Assembly (NCBI GenBank): GCA_030598305.1 | Contig: JAUVQC010000049.1 | Location: 1-8,264, forward strand | Origin: Actinomycetes bacterium | GTDB taxonomy: Bacteria; Actinomycetota; Acidimicrobiia; UBA5794 | Direction: 5' to 3' | DNA: 8,264 bases | Shown here: positions 1 to 6,260 of the stretch, piece after piece | Numbering within the stretch: position 1 is the stretch's first letter | Layout of the letters: every line of letters starts with the position of its first letter | Translations under genes and position numbers: made by a program | Notes under the pieces: generated by a model | Told to the model about the DNA's origin: nothing | The model's input: only the letters and a program-made list of their open reading frames with translations | Databases searched by the model: none

Positions 1-67
1 ACCAGGCCCCTACGTGCTCGGAACACCATATTCGAATGCTACCTCAGCCGGCTACTTCTGCCGCGCC

Positions 68-475
68 TCAGGACAGGGTCAGCCACTCGTCGTACGACAT
101 TCCGTCGAGGAACTCCTCGTTGTTGACGATCCGGAACAACTGAACGGTCCTCTCATAGATCGCTTCGCTAGGAGCAACGTCGAGGAGATGGCTCGCAAGG
201 TCGAGCTGGGGTCTCCACGCCCTCACGCCAAGGGCGGTGTCCACTCGTGAGGGCCACTCGGATGCTGCTCCCGAGGAACGTGGGGCCTCGGCCCAGAACA
301 CTGCCAGTTTTCGTGCGATGTTCAGACATCGCCGGGTGAACTTTGCGCTCTGGCGGTCGAGCTCGTACCCGCCTGCCACCCCCTCGGCCCAATCTGCAAG
401 CATCTGGTCATTGACCGATGCGGGTACGGTCACCGCCTGCTCATACAGGCTGTCGACCTCGTCGAGGACGCTCAT
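68..475 (-). CDS. Hypothetical protein, 135 aa, last gene of the tyrA-nadE operon
   Basis: I do not recognise this family. The product is small, acidic and probably mostly alpha-helical, with no signal peptide, membrane segment or cysteine-rich motif; its single Cys is in a central RRCLNIARKLAVFW stretch. Tryptophans are fairly frequent (W29, W61, W74, W87, W131), and the C-terminus carries a short acidic-aromatic run, NNEEFLDGMSYDEW. The ATG overlaps the stop of the upstream aminotransferase gene (ATGA, 472-475). No clear Shine-Dalgarno sequence precedes it, so translation is probably coupled to that gene. The overlap and co-direction argue that it is a real gene. After its TGA only 67 bases remain before the window edge, and they show no convincing gene or terminator. 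Function unknown; a cytosolic accessory protein is the most I would say. Confidence 0.75.
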   Translation of the reverse strand: MSVLDEVDSLYEQAVTVPASVNDQMLADWAEGVAGGYELDRQSAKFTRRCLNIARKLAVFWAEAPRSSGAASEWPSRVDTALGVRAWRPQLDLASHLLDVAPSEAIYERTVQLFRIVNNEEFLDGMSYDEWLTLS

Positions 476-1308
476 GACGTTTCGACACGCACGAGATCGT
501 CGAAGGCCGCCTTGAGTCGCTGCGTGACGGGACCAGGGTCGAACGAGGCGCCAGCAACCGCGGTGACGGGCATCACCTCACGGACCGTCGACATGATGAA
601 CACCTCGTCCGCACCGAGCAGCGCGTCCCTGTGGAACCGTCCAACGGTCACAGGGACTCCGATGGCCTCAGCCGCCTCAAGTGTTGCCTCGCGCGTGATC
701 GATTCAAGGATCTGGCGGTCAAGGCTGGGAGTGAACAGCGTGTCATCCGTTATCCACGCAAGCGAGAACGTGGGGCCCTCGAGCACACCTTCGTCGCTGC
801 CCAGTAGCGCCGCATCGTCGTAGCCCTTCGACTTGGCTTCGATGGTTGCTGCAAGGTTCGGGCCATAGGACATCGTCTTGGCGCCCGTCAACTCGCTGAC
901 CCGCCCGTCCGAGTGCCACGGCGCAGCGAGAAGGTCCAACCGTACGCTCTCGGGAAACTCAGGGACAGGTTCGAGGTACACGACCGTCACGTTGTTCGTG
1001 CCTGGCTTCGAGGCATCGGTTCCGCCGGTCACGTAGACCCGGAGGACGCCGTCGCCGCCCGACGCCGTCGTCTTGCACCATGACAGGAGTGTCGAACGAT
1101 CGGTCAGCCTGATCCGCAGGTGCTCAGCGCTACGAGCGAGCCGATCAAGATGTCCCTCCAGTCGGAATACAGCGCCCCCGTATGATCTCATCGCCTCGAA
1201 ACATCCGTAGCCACGCTGGAATCCAACATCGAACACTGACACCGATGCGTCGACAGGATCTGTATCGACGCCGTTAATGAGCACGGGACCGATGGTCCGC
1301 GATGTCAC
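472..1308 (-). CDS. Class IV PLP-dependent aminotransferase (aminodeoxychorismate lyase / branched-chain aminotransferase-like)
   Basis: This 278-residue protein has the full fold-type IV layout and the usual length for PabC, D-amino-acid and branched-chain aminotransferase relatives. The N-terminal block (about 26-41) contains GYGCFEAMRSY, followed by FRLEGHLDRLARSA (48-61). The predicted PLP-binding lysine is K144 in GAKTMSYGPNLAA. The Glu that pairs with the pyridine nitrogen is E177 in GVLEGPTFSLAWI, followed by TP (193-194) and the cofactor-phosphate loop SITRE (203-207). The chemistry would be PLP-dependent transamination or conversion of aminodeoxychorismate to p-aminobenzoate plus pyruvate; substrate cannot be read from the sequence. 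The usual GDG before FE is GYG here, and DRG is DVG. The GTG start overlaps the nadE stop (GTGA) and has no obvious Shine-Dalgarno site, suggesting coupled translation. Family call firm, specificity open. Confidence 0.9.
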   Translation of the reverse strand: MTSRTIGPVLINGVDTDPVDASVSVFDVGFQRGYGCFEAMRSYGGAVFRLEGHLDRLARSAEHLRIRLTDRSTLLSWCKTTASGGDGVLRVYVTGGTDASKPGTNNVTVVYLEPVPEFPESVRLDLLAAPWHSDGRVSELTGAKTMSYGPNLAATIEAKSKGYDDAALLGSDEGVLEGPTFSLAWITDDTLFTPSLDRQILESITREATLEAAEAIGVPVTVGRFHRDALLGADEVFIMSTVREVMPVTAVAGASFDPGPVTQRLKAAFDDLVRVETS

Positions 1309-3011
1309 GGTCTGAACCAGTTCGTGATGGGGAGGCGCCGATCTCGACCGAATGCCTTGGGTGTGATGCGAACGCCGGGCGCGGACTGACGGCGTTTGTA
1401 CTCGTTGCGGTCGACCATCGTCGCGACGCGATGGGTGAGCACGTCATCGAATCCGGCTTCAACGATCTCGTCCGCGGTCATGTCGAGCTCGATGTAGCGG
1501 CGCAAGATCTCATCGAGGATCGGGTACGGCGGGAGAGAGTCTGAATCGAGCTGATCAGGCCGCAGCTCGGCAGATGGCTCCTTGTCGATGATGGCCTGGG
1601 GAATCACTTCGCCTCGCGAGTTCCGCCATCGCGAGAGGTCATAGACCATCGTCTTGTACACATCCTTCAGCACCGAGTAGCCACCGGCCATGTCGCCGTA
1701 GAGCGTGGCGTACCCCACAGCCATCTCCGACTTGTTGCCGGTTGCAAGCACCATCCCACCAAACTTGTTAGAGATAGCCATCATGATCGTTCCCCTGATC
1801 CGAGCTTGGAGATTCTCCTCGGCCACGTTGACTGGAGTACCGGCGAACACCGGATCGAGCGCATCGAGGAAACCTTCGAACAAGCCCTCGATGGGGATGG
1901 TGTCGATCCTGATGCCAAGACGTTCGGCAAGTTCATAGGAATCGTCGACCGAACCATCGGATGAGTATCGGGTCGGCATCGTGAATCCACGTATCGATTC
2001 CGGACCAAGGGCGTCGGTGGCAATAGCGGCAGAGAGCGCGGAATCGATGCCACCCGACAGGCTTATCACCACTTCTCTGAAGCCATTCTTGGTGACGTAG
2101 CCGAACAGGCCGGCGCACAGCGCCTCGTAGATCTCCTCGAATTCGTCGAGTTCCGCTGCAACAGATGACGTCTCAAGACCGATATGACCGGGTCCCGCCT
2201 CGGTGACCGTGATGAGCGGTAACAGCGTCGATCGATGATCCTCAATCGAGATATCAATGAGGAATCGGTGTTCGACAAACTGTGGGGACCGGTGCACCAG
2301 TGTGCCGTCCGGAGCGATGACCATCGACGCCCCATCGAACACCAACTCGTCCTGGCCACCAACGGCGTTCACATAGACCACATGGACGTTGCCGGCTTCG
2401 GCGCGCTCGGTGAGCATCCGGAGCCTTTCGACACTCCTACCGATGTGATACGGAGACCCGTTGATATTGAGGAGCACGTCGGCTCCGCCGACAGATTGTC
2501 CGGTCGGTGGTCCCTCATTGTCCCAGATGTCCTCACAGATCGAAATACCGTTCACAACACCCGCGATGCTGTGAAGGCTCAACGGCTTTCGGCCCTCGGC
2601 AAAGAGACGACCCTCGTCGAATACCCCGTAGGTCGGCAGCAAGCTCTTGTGGTAGATGTCCTTGATTTCGCCATTTGCGATAACAGCAGCCGCGTTGGTT
2701 ACGGATCGGCCGACTGCATCGTCATCCATCTGCTCCTGATCGAGCCGATCGATGAATCCAACGACCGTTGCCACAGATCCGGACTCAGCCGCGAGCCGTG
2801 CGAGAACGGCGAGATTCTCGTCGATGAAACCCCGTCGCAGAACGAGATCCTCAGGCGGGTATCCGGAGATGGCGAGCTCGGGCAGTACAAGGACGTCTGC
2901 CTGGTTCTCCTGGGCCCACTCCATGGACCTACGAATCTTCGATTCGTTGCCGGACAGATCGCCGACAATGAGGTCGAGTTGGGCACCAGCGACTCGAAGA
3001 CTGCGCGTCAC
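1305..3011 (-). CDS. nadE: Glutamine-dependent NAD+ synthetase
   Basis: The enzyme makes NAD+ from nicotinic acid adenine dinucleotide, ATP and glutamine-derived ammonia in the cytosol. Of its 568 residues, the first ~260 form a CN-hydrolase (nitrilase-type) glutaminase domain. Its triad is visible: E45 in LPELAISGYPPEDL, K122 in YHKSLLPTYGVFDE and C159 in SICEDIWDN. The C-terminal synthetase domain starts near residue 290. It carries the PP-loop LSGGIDSA (318-325), ATGNKSE (424-430), YGDMAGG (438-444) and KEPSAELRPDQ (477-487). This length matches the shorter bacterial glutamine-dependent form (about 540-580 residues) rather than the roughly 680-residue Mycobacterium tuberculosis enzyme. The GTG start overlaps the upstream ligase stop as GTGA and is preceded by GGAGG inside that gene's last codons. 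A long open frame antisense to it (2235-3101, plus) is a coding shadow. Confidence 0.97.
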   Translation of the reverse strand: MTRSLRVAGAQLDLIVGDLSGNESKIRRSMEWAQENQADVLVLPELAISGYPPEDLVLRRGFIDENLAVLARLAAESGSVATVVGFIDRLDQEQMDDDAVGRSVTNAAAVIANGEIKDIYHKSLLPTYGVFDEGRLFAEGRKPLSLHSIAGVVNGISICEDIWDNEGPPTGQSVGGADVLLNINGSPYHIGRSVERLRMLTERAEAGNVHVVYVNAVGGQDELVFDGASMVIAPDGTLVHRSPQFVEHRFLIDISIEDHRSTLLPLITVTEAGPGHIGLETSSVAAELDEFEEIYEALCAGLFGYVTKNGFREVVISLSGGIDSALSAAIATDALGPESIRGFTMPTRYSSDGSVDDSYELAERLGIRIDTIPIEGLFEGFLDALDPVFAGTPVNVAEENLQARIRGTIMMAISNKFGGMVLATGNKSEMAVGYATLYGDMAGGYSVLKDVYKTMVYDLSRWRNSRGEVIPQAIIDKEPSAELRPDQLDSDSLPPYPILDEILRRYIELDMTADEIVEAGFDDVLTHRVATMVDRNEYKRRQSAPGVRITPKAFGRDRRLPITNWFRP

Positions 3012-4138
3012 AAACCCTCCACGGTCTCTGCGATCAGGTGGTCAACAACTTCGGCCAACGCCTCTCGTTGGTCAGCACCATCAGCAACCGAGTTCTCGTA
3101 GACACCTCGTTGCCGGTCGGCACTCGTACCCTCCGCCGCGATTCCCTTGACACGTTTGACGTAGTCGAGGGATCCGAGTGCAACCGCCTGAACCCGAACG
3201 AGTTCGATGAGTTCGTCCATGAGTTGCTGCATGTCGATCAATTCCGATCGTCCGAAGTCGATCAGCGGCTCGTCAACGCCGTATCGCTGTGCACGCCACG
3301 AGTTCTCAGAGATCAACATCCTTGAGTAGATCCGCCACTTCTGATTGCTCATCCGATATTCATGCATCGTCGCGACAAGCGCCTGATACACCGCTGCAAT
3401 CGTGATCCCATCCTCATATCGTGTGCAGATATCAGCGGATCGCATCTCGAGGGTCGGGTAGCGCGACGAAGGCCTGATATCCCACCACAGTTTCGACGCA
3501 TCCTCGATGACCCCGGTATCGACAAGCACGTTGACGTGTCGCATGTAGTCCGACCAGCTCGAGAAAGCGTCAGGGAGACCCGTCCTCGGCAGGGCACGGA
3601 ACACGGCGGGCCGATAGCTCTTGAGGCCCGTGTCCTCACCGTGCCAGAAGGGTGACGAGCCTGAGAGGGCAAGGAGGTGCGGGAGGAAGTAGGACACCTG
3701 GTTCATCACGTCGATCCTGAGGTCCCTGTCATCGATACCGACGTGCACGTGCATTCCACTGATCAGCAGACGCCGGACAACGCCCTGAAGCGCCTGCTCG
3801 AGCACGTTGTACCGGTCCTTGTCCACATGGCGCTGTCGTCCCCACTCGGCGAATGGGTGTGTGGACGCGGCGATGATCGCCATGTTGTTCTCAGACACCG
3901 TCTCGGAGATGAACCGCCGCATGACGGCCAGCGATTGGCTGAGCTCATCGACATCGGCGCATACCGGTGTACCGATTTCTATCTGGGATCGGATGAATTC
4001 AGGACTCGTTGCGCCAATCGGAGGATCAAGCAGCTTCTCGAGCAGCGAATCGGGTAGATCTGGCACCAGATCGCGAGTTTCGCGGTCCACCACGAAGTAC
4101 TCTTCTTCCATCCCGATCGTGAACTGTGGCTGCTGCAT
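3008..4138 (-). CDS. GCS2-family carboxylate-amine ligase (glutamate-cysteine ligase type 2, YbdK-like)
   Basis: The 376-residue product belongs to the glutamate-cysteine ligase type 2 family. These are ATP-dependent enzymes that join the gamma-carboxyl of glutamate to an amine, typically cysteine; E. coli YbdK and actinobacterial EgtA are in the broader superfamily. Visible hallmarks are IGMEEEYFVVD (8-18), where the acidic cluster would bind Mg-ATP, and SGMHVHVGIDD (127-137). A third is WWDIRPSSRYPTLEMRSAD (218-236). Length fits the YbdK-like group. The ATG at 4138 has GAGGAG (4147-4152, minus strand) eight bases upstream. It follows tyrA by 37 bp and overlaps nadE by four bases. No glutathione synthetase or ergothioneine gene is present, so the real substrate is uncertain: gamma-glutamylcysteine formation is possible, another gamma-glutamyl amide equally so. 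Confidence 0.92.
   Translation of the reverse strand: MQQPQFTIGMEEEYFVVDRETRDLVPDLPDSLLEKLLDPPIGATSPEFIRSQIEIGTPVCADVDELSQSLAVMRRFISETVSENNMAIIAASTHPFAEWGRQRHVDKDRYNVLEQALQGVVRRLLISGMHVHVGIDDRDLRIDVMNQVSYFLPHLLALSGSSPFWHGEDTGLKSYRPAVFRALPRTGLPDAFSSWSDYMRHVNVLVDTGVIEDASKLWWDIRPSSRYPTLEMRSADICTRYEDGITIAAVYQALVATMHEYRMSNQKWRIYSRMLISENSWRAQRYGVDEPLIDFGRSELIDMQQLMDELIELVRVQAVALGSLDYVKRVKGIAAEGTSADRQRGVYENSVADGADQREALAEVVDHLIAETVEGL
3016..3020 (-). promoter_or_regulatory. Ribosome binding site of nadE inside the upstream gene
   Basis: On the minus strand GGAGG lies four bases before the GTG start of nadE, within the last codons (Glu-Gly-Leu) of the GCS2-family gene. It supports the GTG at 3011 and the GTGA overlap as the true start. 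Confidence 0.7.
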
Positions 4139-4175
4139 CGGCTCGGCTCCTCACCATCAGCGTAGACGATTCAGG

Positions 4176-5195
4176 TCAGGGCACGGTCAGCAGACCGACG
4201 TGCTCGAGAGCATGCCGAAGCGCCTCTTCCTCCCCTGCACGCACCGAGACCGTGAGCACGCCACCACCACCGTACGGCGCGTGCCGCATCTGGATATCTC
4301 TCACATCCACGTGGGACTCTTCGAGTGCCTGACCGACTCTGGCGATCTCTCCGGGTTCATCGGCAAGGCTCACACGTACGGCAGCCACGGGTGCACCCAA
4401 CGTTGCGCGGACGTCACGCGAGTGCGAGAGATAGGCCAACAGTTCGTCGTCGTTTGAACGGATGGCGGATTCCACGACATCGAGCTGTGCTCTGAGGCTG
4501 TCCACGGCCTTGAGTACGGCTGTTTCGTTCGACTTGAGGATCTCCACCCAAGGAATCGGCTGGGAGGCGGCCACCCGTGTGAGATCCCTGAAGCTCCCCG
4601 CCGCGAGATCCAAGGCGTCAGGTGTGTCGGTCGCTGAGGTGAGCAACCCCGCGGCGAGCACTTGGGGCAGGTGGCTGATCGCGGCAACAGCGGCATCGTG
4701 GGCGGCTGCGGACATGAACACCGGGTTGGCGCCGAGCGTTTCGATCACTTCGATGACACGATCCGTCGCCTCGTCGGTGCCACCATCGACGACGACCCAG
4801 TTTGCGCCACGGAAGAGGGCTGGCGAGGCTGACTGTGGACCGGAGGATTCACGGCCGGCCATCGGATGGGTGCCGACGAACCGTGTCAGATGGGATGCCG
4901 CTTCGATGACCGCCTCCTTCACTCCGGCAACGTCCATCACAACGGCAGACGTTTCGAGGTTCGACAGGATCTCGATCGTCGCCTTCGGTGGGGCAGCTAC
5001 GATGACCATCTCTGGTGGGGCATCGAGGATTCCATCGACTGAGTCGACGGCGATACCTATCAAACCGCGCTCCAGCGCAACCTCAAGGCTGTTGCGGTCC
5101 GGGTCATAGCCGACCACGTCCCACCCTGCTGTTGTCAGTCCGGACGCGATGGAGCCTCCTACGAGCCCTGTACCAATAACTCCTATGAGTGGCAT
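4176..5195 (-). CDS. tyrA: Prephenate dehydrogenase with C-terminal ACT domain
   Basis: The 339-residue enzyme oxidatively decarboxylates prephenate to 4-hydroxyphenylpyruvate with NAD(P)+, the committed step to tyrosine. The N-terminal Rossmann motif IGTGLVGGS (7-15) is followed by GYDPD (29-33), whose Asp31 suggests NAD preference. The prephenate-site block THPMAGRESSG (109-119) contains the conserved His110. AAHDAAVAAISHLPQVLA (164-181) and SFRDLTRVA (201-209) are standard TyrA helices. Residues about 271-339 form an ACT domain (AAVRVSLADEPGEIARVGQAL onward), implying feedback control by an amino acid, probably tyrosine. I start at ATG 5195 rather than the longer in-frame ORF up to 5378. 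The Rossmann strand begins directly there, AGGAG sits eight bases upstream, and the longer version would translate the intergenic tandem repeat. It is the first gene of the leftward operon and diverges from the SDR gene. Confidence 0.95.
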   Translation of the reverse strand: MPLIGVIGTGLVGGSIASGLTTAGWDVVGYDPDRNSLEVALERGLIGIAVDSVDGILDAPPEMVIVAAPPKATIEILSNLETSAVVMDVAGVKEAVIEAASHLTRFVGTHPMAGRESSGPQSASPALFRGANWVVVDGGTDEATDRVIEVIETLGANPVFMSAAAHDAAVAAISHLPQVLAAGLLTSATDTPDALDLAAGSFRDLTRVAASQPIPWVEILKSNETAVLKAVDSLRAQLDVVESAIRSNDDELLAYLSHSRDVRATLGAPVAAVRVSLADEPGEIARVGQALEESHVDVRDIQMRHAPYGGGGVLTVSVRAGEEEALRHALEHVGLLTVP

Positions 5196-5203
5196 CGGCA
5201 GTG

Positions 5204-5208
5204 CTCCT
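5204..5208 (-). promoter_or_regulatory. Ribosome binding site that fixes the tyrA start
   Basis: Minus-strand AGGAG lies eight bases before ATG 5195. It decides for the 339-residue tyrA product over the 400-residue frame opening at 5378. Confidence 0.75.
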
Positions 5209-5255
5209 GTTCCGGCTGTCTGGACGCCTGTTCCATACCGCGAGGCTATACCGAA

Positions 5256-5297
5256 TTCGGGAACGCCCTGCGTTCCTTCGGGAACGCTCTGCGTTCC
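5256..5297. repeat. Two tandem 21-bp palindromic units in the tyrA/SDR divergent region
   Basis: Units 5256-5276 and 5277-5297 are directly adjacent and differ at one base (position 12 of the unit, C versus T). Each contains an inverted repeat with arms GGAACGC and GCGTTCC around a 3-base centre (CCT or TCT); in the second unit the arms extend to 8 bp. The centres are 21 bp apart, about two helical turns, so two dimers would sit on the same DNA face. The second unit ends nine bases before the candidate -10 of the rightward gene and would overlap its -35 region. A paired operator for a dimeric regulator is one reading. The alternatives are a dispersed intergenic palindromic repeat, or hairpins in the tyrA leader if tyrA transcription starts upstream of here. 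The rest of the 123-bp gap shows only a weak minus-strand -10-like TAGCCT (5243-5248) for tyrA. Confidence 0.85.
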
Positions 5298-5305
5298 CTG
5301 CCTCC

Positions 5306-5311
5306 TACCCT
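5306..5311 (+). promoter_or_regulatory. Probable -10 element of a leaderless promoter for the SDR gene
   Basis: TACCCT fits the TANNNT -10 pattern and ends seven bases before ATG 5319, so transcription would begin at or next to the start codon. No Shine-Dalgarno sequence precedes the ATG, which agrees with leaderless translation, common in actinobacteria. The -35 position falls inside the second palindromic unit and has no good TTGACA match. Confidence 0.45.
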
Positions 5312-5318
5312 GCTGTGG

Positions 5319-6260
5319 ATGAAGCGAGTGTTGATCACGGGAGCTGCGGGGTGGACGGGGGGCAATCTCGCGCGCCATCTCGAGGCCAGGCCGGATGTCG
5401 AAGTGTTCGCTGTTGACGACAGGGATCCCCGAGTGCCGTTCTCCTCAGACTTCCGACGACTCTCCCTTGACCGGCTCACACTGGCAAGGTACGTCATTGA
5501 CATACAACCCAATGTGGTGTTCCACCTCCAATCCATTCATCCAACATCTGAACACGGCAAGAACACGGAGGCAGAGGAGCGAATCGTTGGTGCCCTTGCG
5601 CTCTTTGGAGCGATCGAGCGCCTCGACTCTGTTGAGAAGGTCGTCGTCAAGTCCGACACGGGCTTCTACGGAGCAAGTCCGCGCAATCCTTCGGTGCTGA
5701 GCGAGATGACGCGCCCGCAGGGCAAGCCGAGCAGGTTCCAACGTGACCTGTCCGAGATGGAACGATTCATCGCCGAGGCCGCGATGCGTCATCCGGACAT
5801 TCGGTTCAGTGTGCTGCGGTTCGCGCCGATCTTCGGTCCCAGGATCAACAATCCCATCAGTCGCTATCTCACGTTGCCATCGGTCCCAACGCTCATGGGA
5901 TTCGACCCGCGTCTTCAATTCATTCACGAGGAGGACGCGGTACGAGCCCTCGAGCACGCTGCAGACCATGATGTCTCCGGCACGTTCAACGTGACCGCAC
6001 CGGGCCAGATGTACCTGTCACGCGTTCTGAGGCTCGGAAGACGGATCCCCCAGCCACTCCCCGCAAGACTTTTCGACGGCGCCCTGTCCGGACTCGCCCG
6101 TGTGGACATCAGCGTTCCGAACCACCTCCGCGGGCTGCTCAAGCACGGCCGGGTCGTCGATACGACAGCGATGAGATCAGTCCTCAGGTTCGAGCCCAGA
6201 TACACATGCAGACAGACCGTGCTGAGCGCCTACGGCCGAACTCTGGAGAAGGCACGGTGA
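5319..6260 (+). CDS. NAD-dependent epimerase/dehydratase-like SDR protein (Rv0501/GalE2-like), atypical active site
   Basis: The 313-residue protein has the extended short-chain dehydrogenase fold. The nucleotide-binding motif TGAAGWTGG (7-15) follows strand MKRVLI, an acidic DDRD (33-36) after strand 2 suggests NAD(H), and VVFHLQSIHP (66-75) replaces the usual HLAA block. KSDTGFYG (111-118) and LRFAPIFGPR (166-175) are family positions. The catalytic YxxxK is absent: the aligned segment reads SRFQRDLSEME (138-148), with Phe140 and Leu144 in place of Tyr and Lys. The C-terminal part, TRP, LPSVPTLMGFDPRLQFIHEEDAV (186-208) and GTFNVTAPG (221-229), resembles what I remember of mycobacterial Rv0501 (GalE2). 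That gene is likewise followed by an acyltransferase-like gene, Rv0502. The downstream acyltransferase GTG overlaps its stop (GTGA). It may act in envelope sugar or lipid metabolism, or serve as a nucleotide-binding partner rather than a classical epimerase. Confidence 0.88.
   Translation: MKRVLITGAAGWTGGNLARHLEARPDVEVFAVDDRDPRVPFSSDFRRLSLDRLTLARYVIDIQPNVVFHLQSIHPTSEHGKNTEAEERIVGALALFGAIERLDSVEKVVVKSDTGFYGASPRNPSVLSEMTRPQGKPSRFQRDLSEMERFIAEAAMRHPDIRFSVLRFAPIFGPRINNPISRYLTLPSVPTLMGFDPRLQFIHEEDAVRALEHAADHDVSGTFNVTAPGQMYLSRVLRLGRRIPQPLPARLFDGALSGLARVDISVPNHLRGLLKHGRVVDTTAMRSVLRFEPRYTCRQTVLSAYGRTLEKAR
6245..6252 (+). promoter_or_regulatory. Ribosome binding site fixing the GTG start of the acyltransferase gene
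   Basis: GGAGAAGG, inside the end of the SDR gene, places GGAG eight bases before GTG 6257. This GTG makes a GTGA overlap with the SDR stop, favouring it over the in-frame ATG at 6206 and the later ATGs at 6275 and 6281. Confidence 0.65.

Noticed and set aside
1..67. Start of a further minus-strand gene (ATG at 29) or end of a plus-strand gene
   Set aside because: Too short to judge, no well-placed ribosome site and no recognisable residues; left unannotated.
2235..3101. 288-residue plus-strand open frame
   Set aside because: It lies antisense to nadE, whose motifs are complete, and has no recognisable protein features; a coding shadow.
3807..4457. 216-residue plus-strand open frame
   Set aside because: Antisense across the GCS2 ligase gene and the end of tyrA; low-complexity Ser/Arg-rich shadow.
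5259..5298. LexA/SOS box pair
   Set aside because: Actinobacterial SOS boxes have GAAC-N4-GTTC; here the spacing is GAAC-N7-GTTC and the neighbours are not repair genes.
5196..5378. N-terminal 61-residue extension of TyrA from an ATG at 5378
   Set aside because: It would translate the intergenic tandem repeat, overlap the divergent SDR gene and precede the Rossmann start; a good ribosome site supports ATG 5195.
6206..6256. ATG 6206 as start of the acyltransferase
   Set aside because: It would overlap the SDR gene by 55 bases; GTG 6257 has a ribosome site and the 4-nt overlap used elsewhere in the window.
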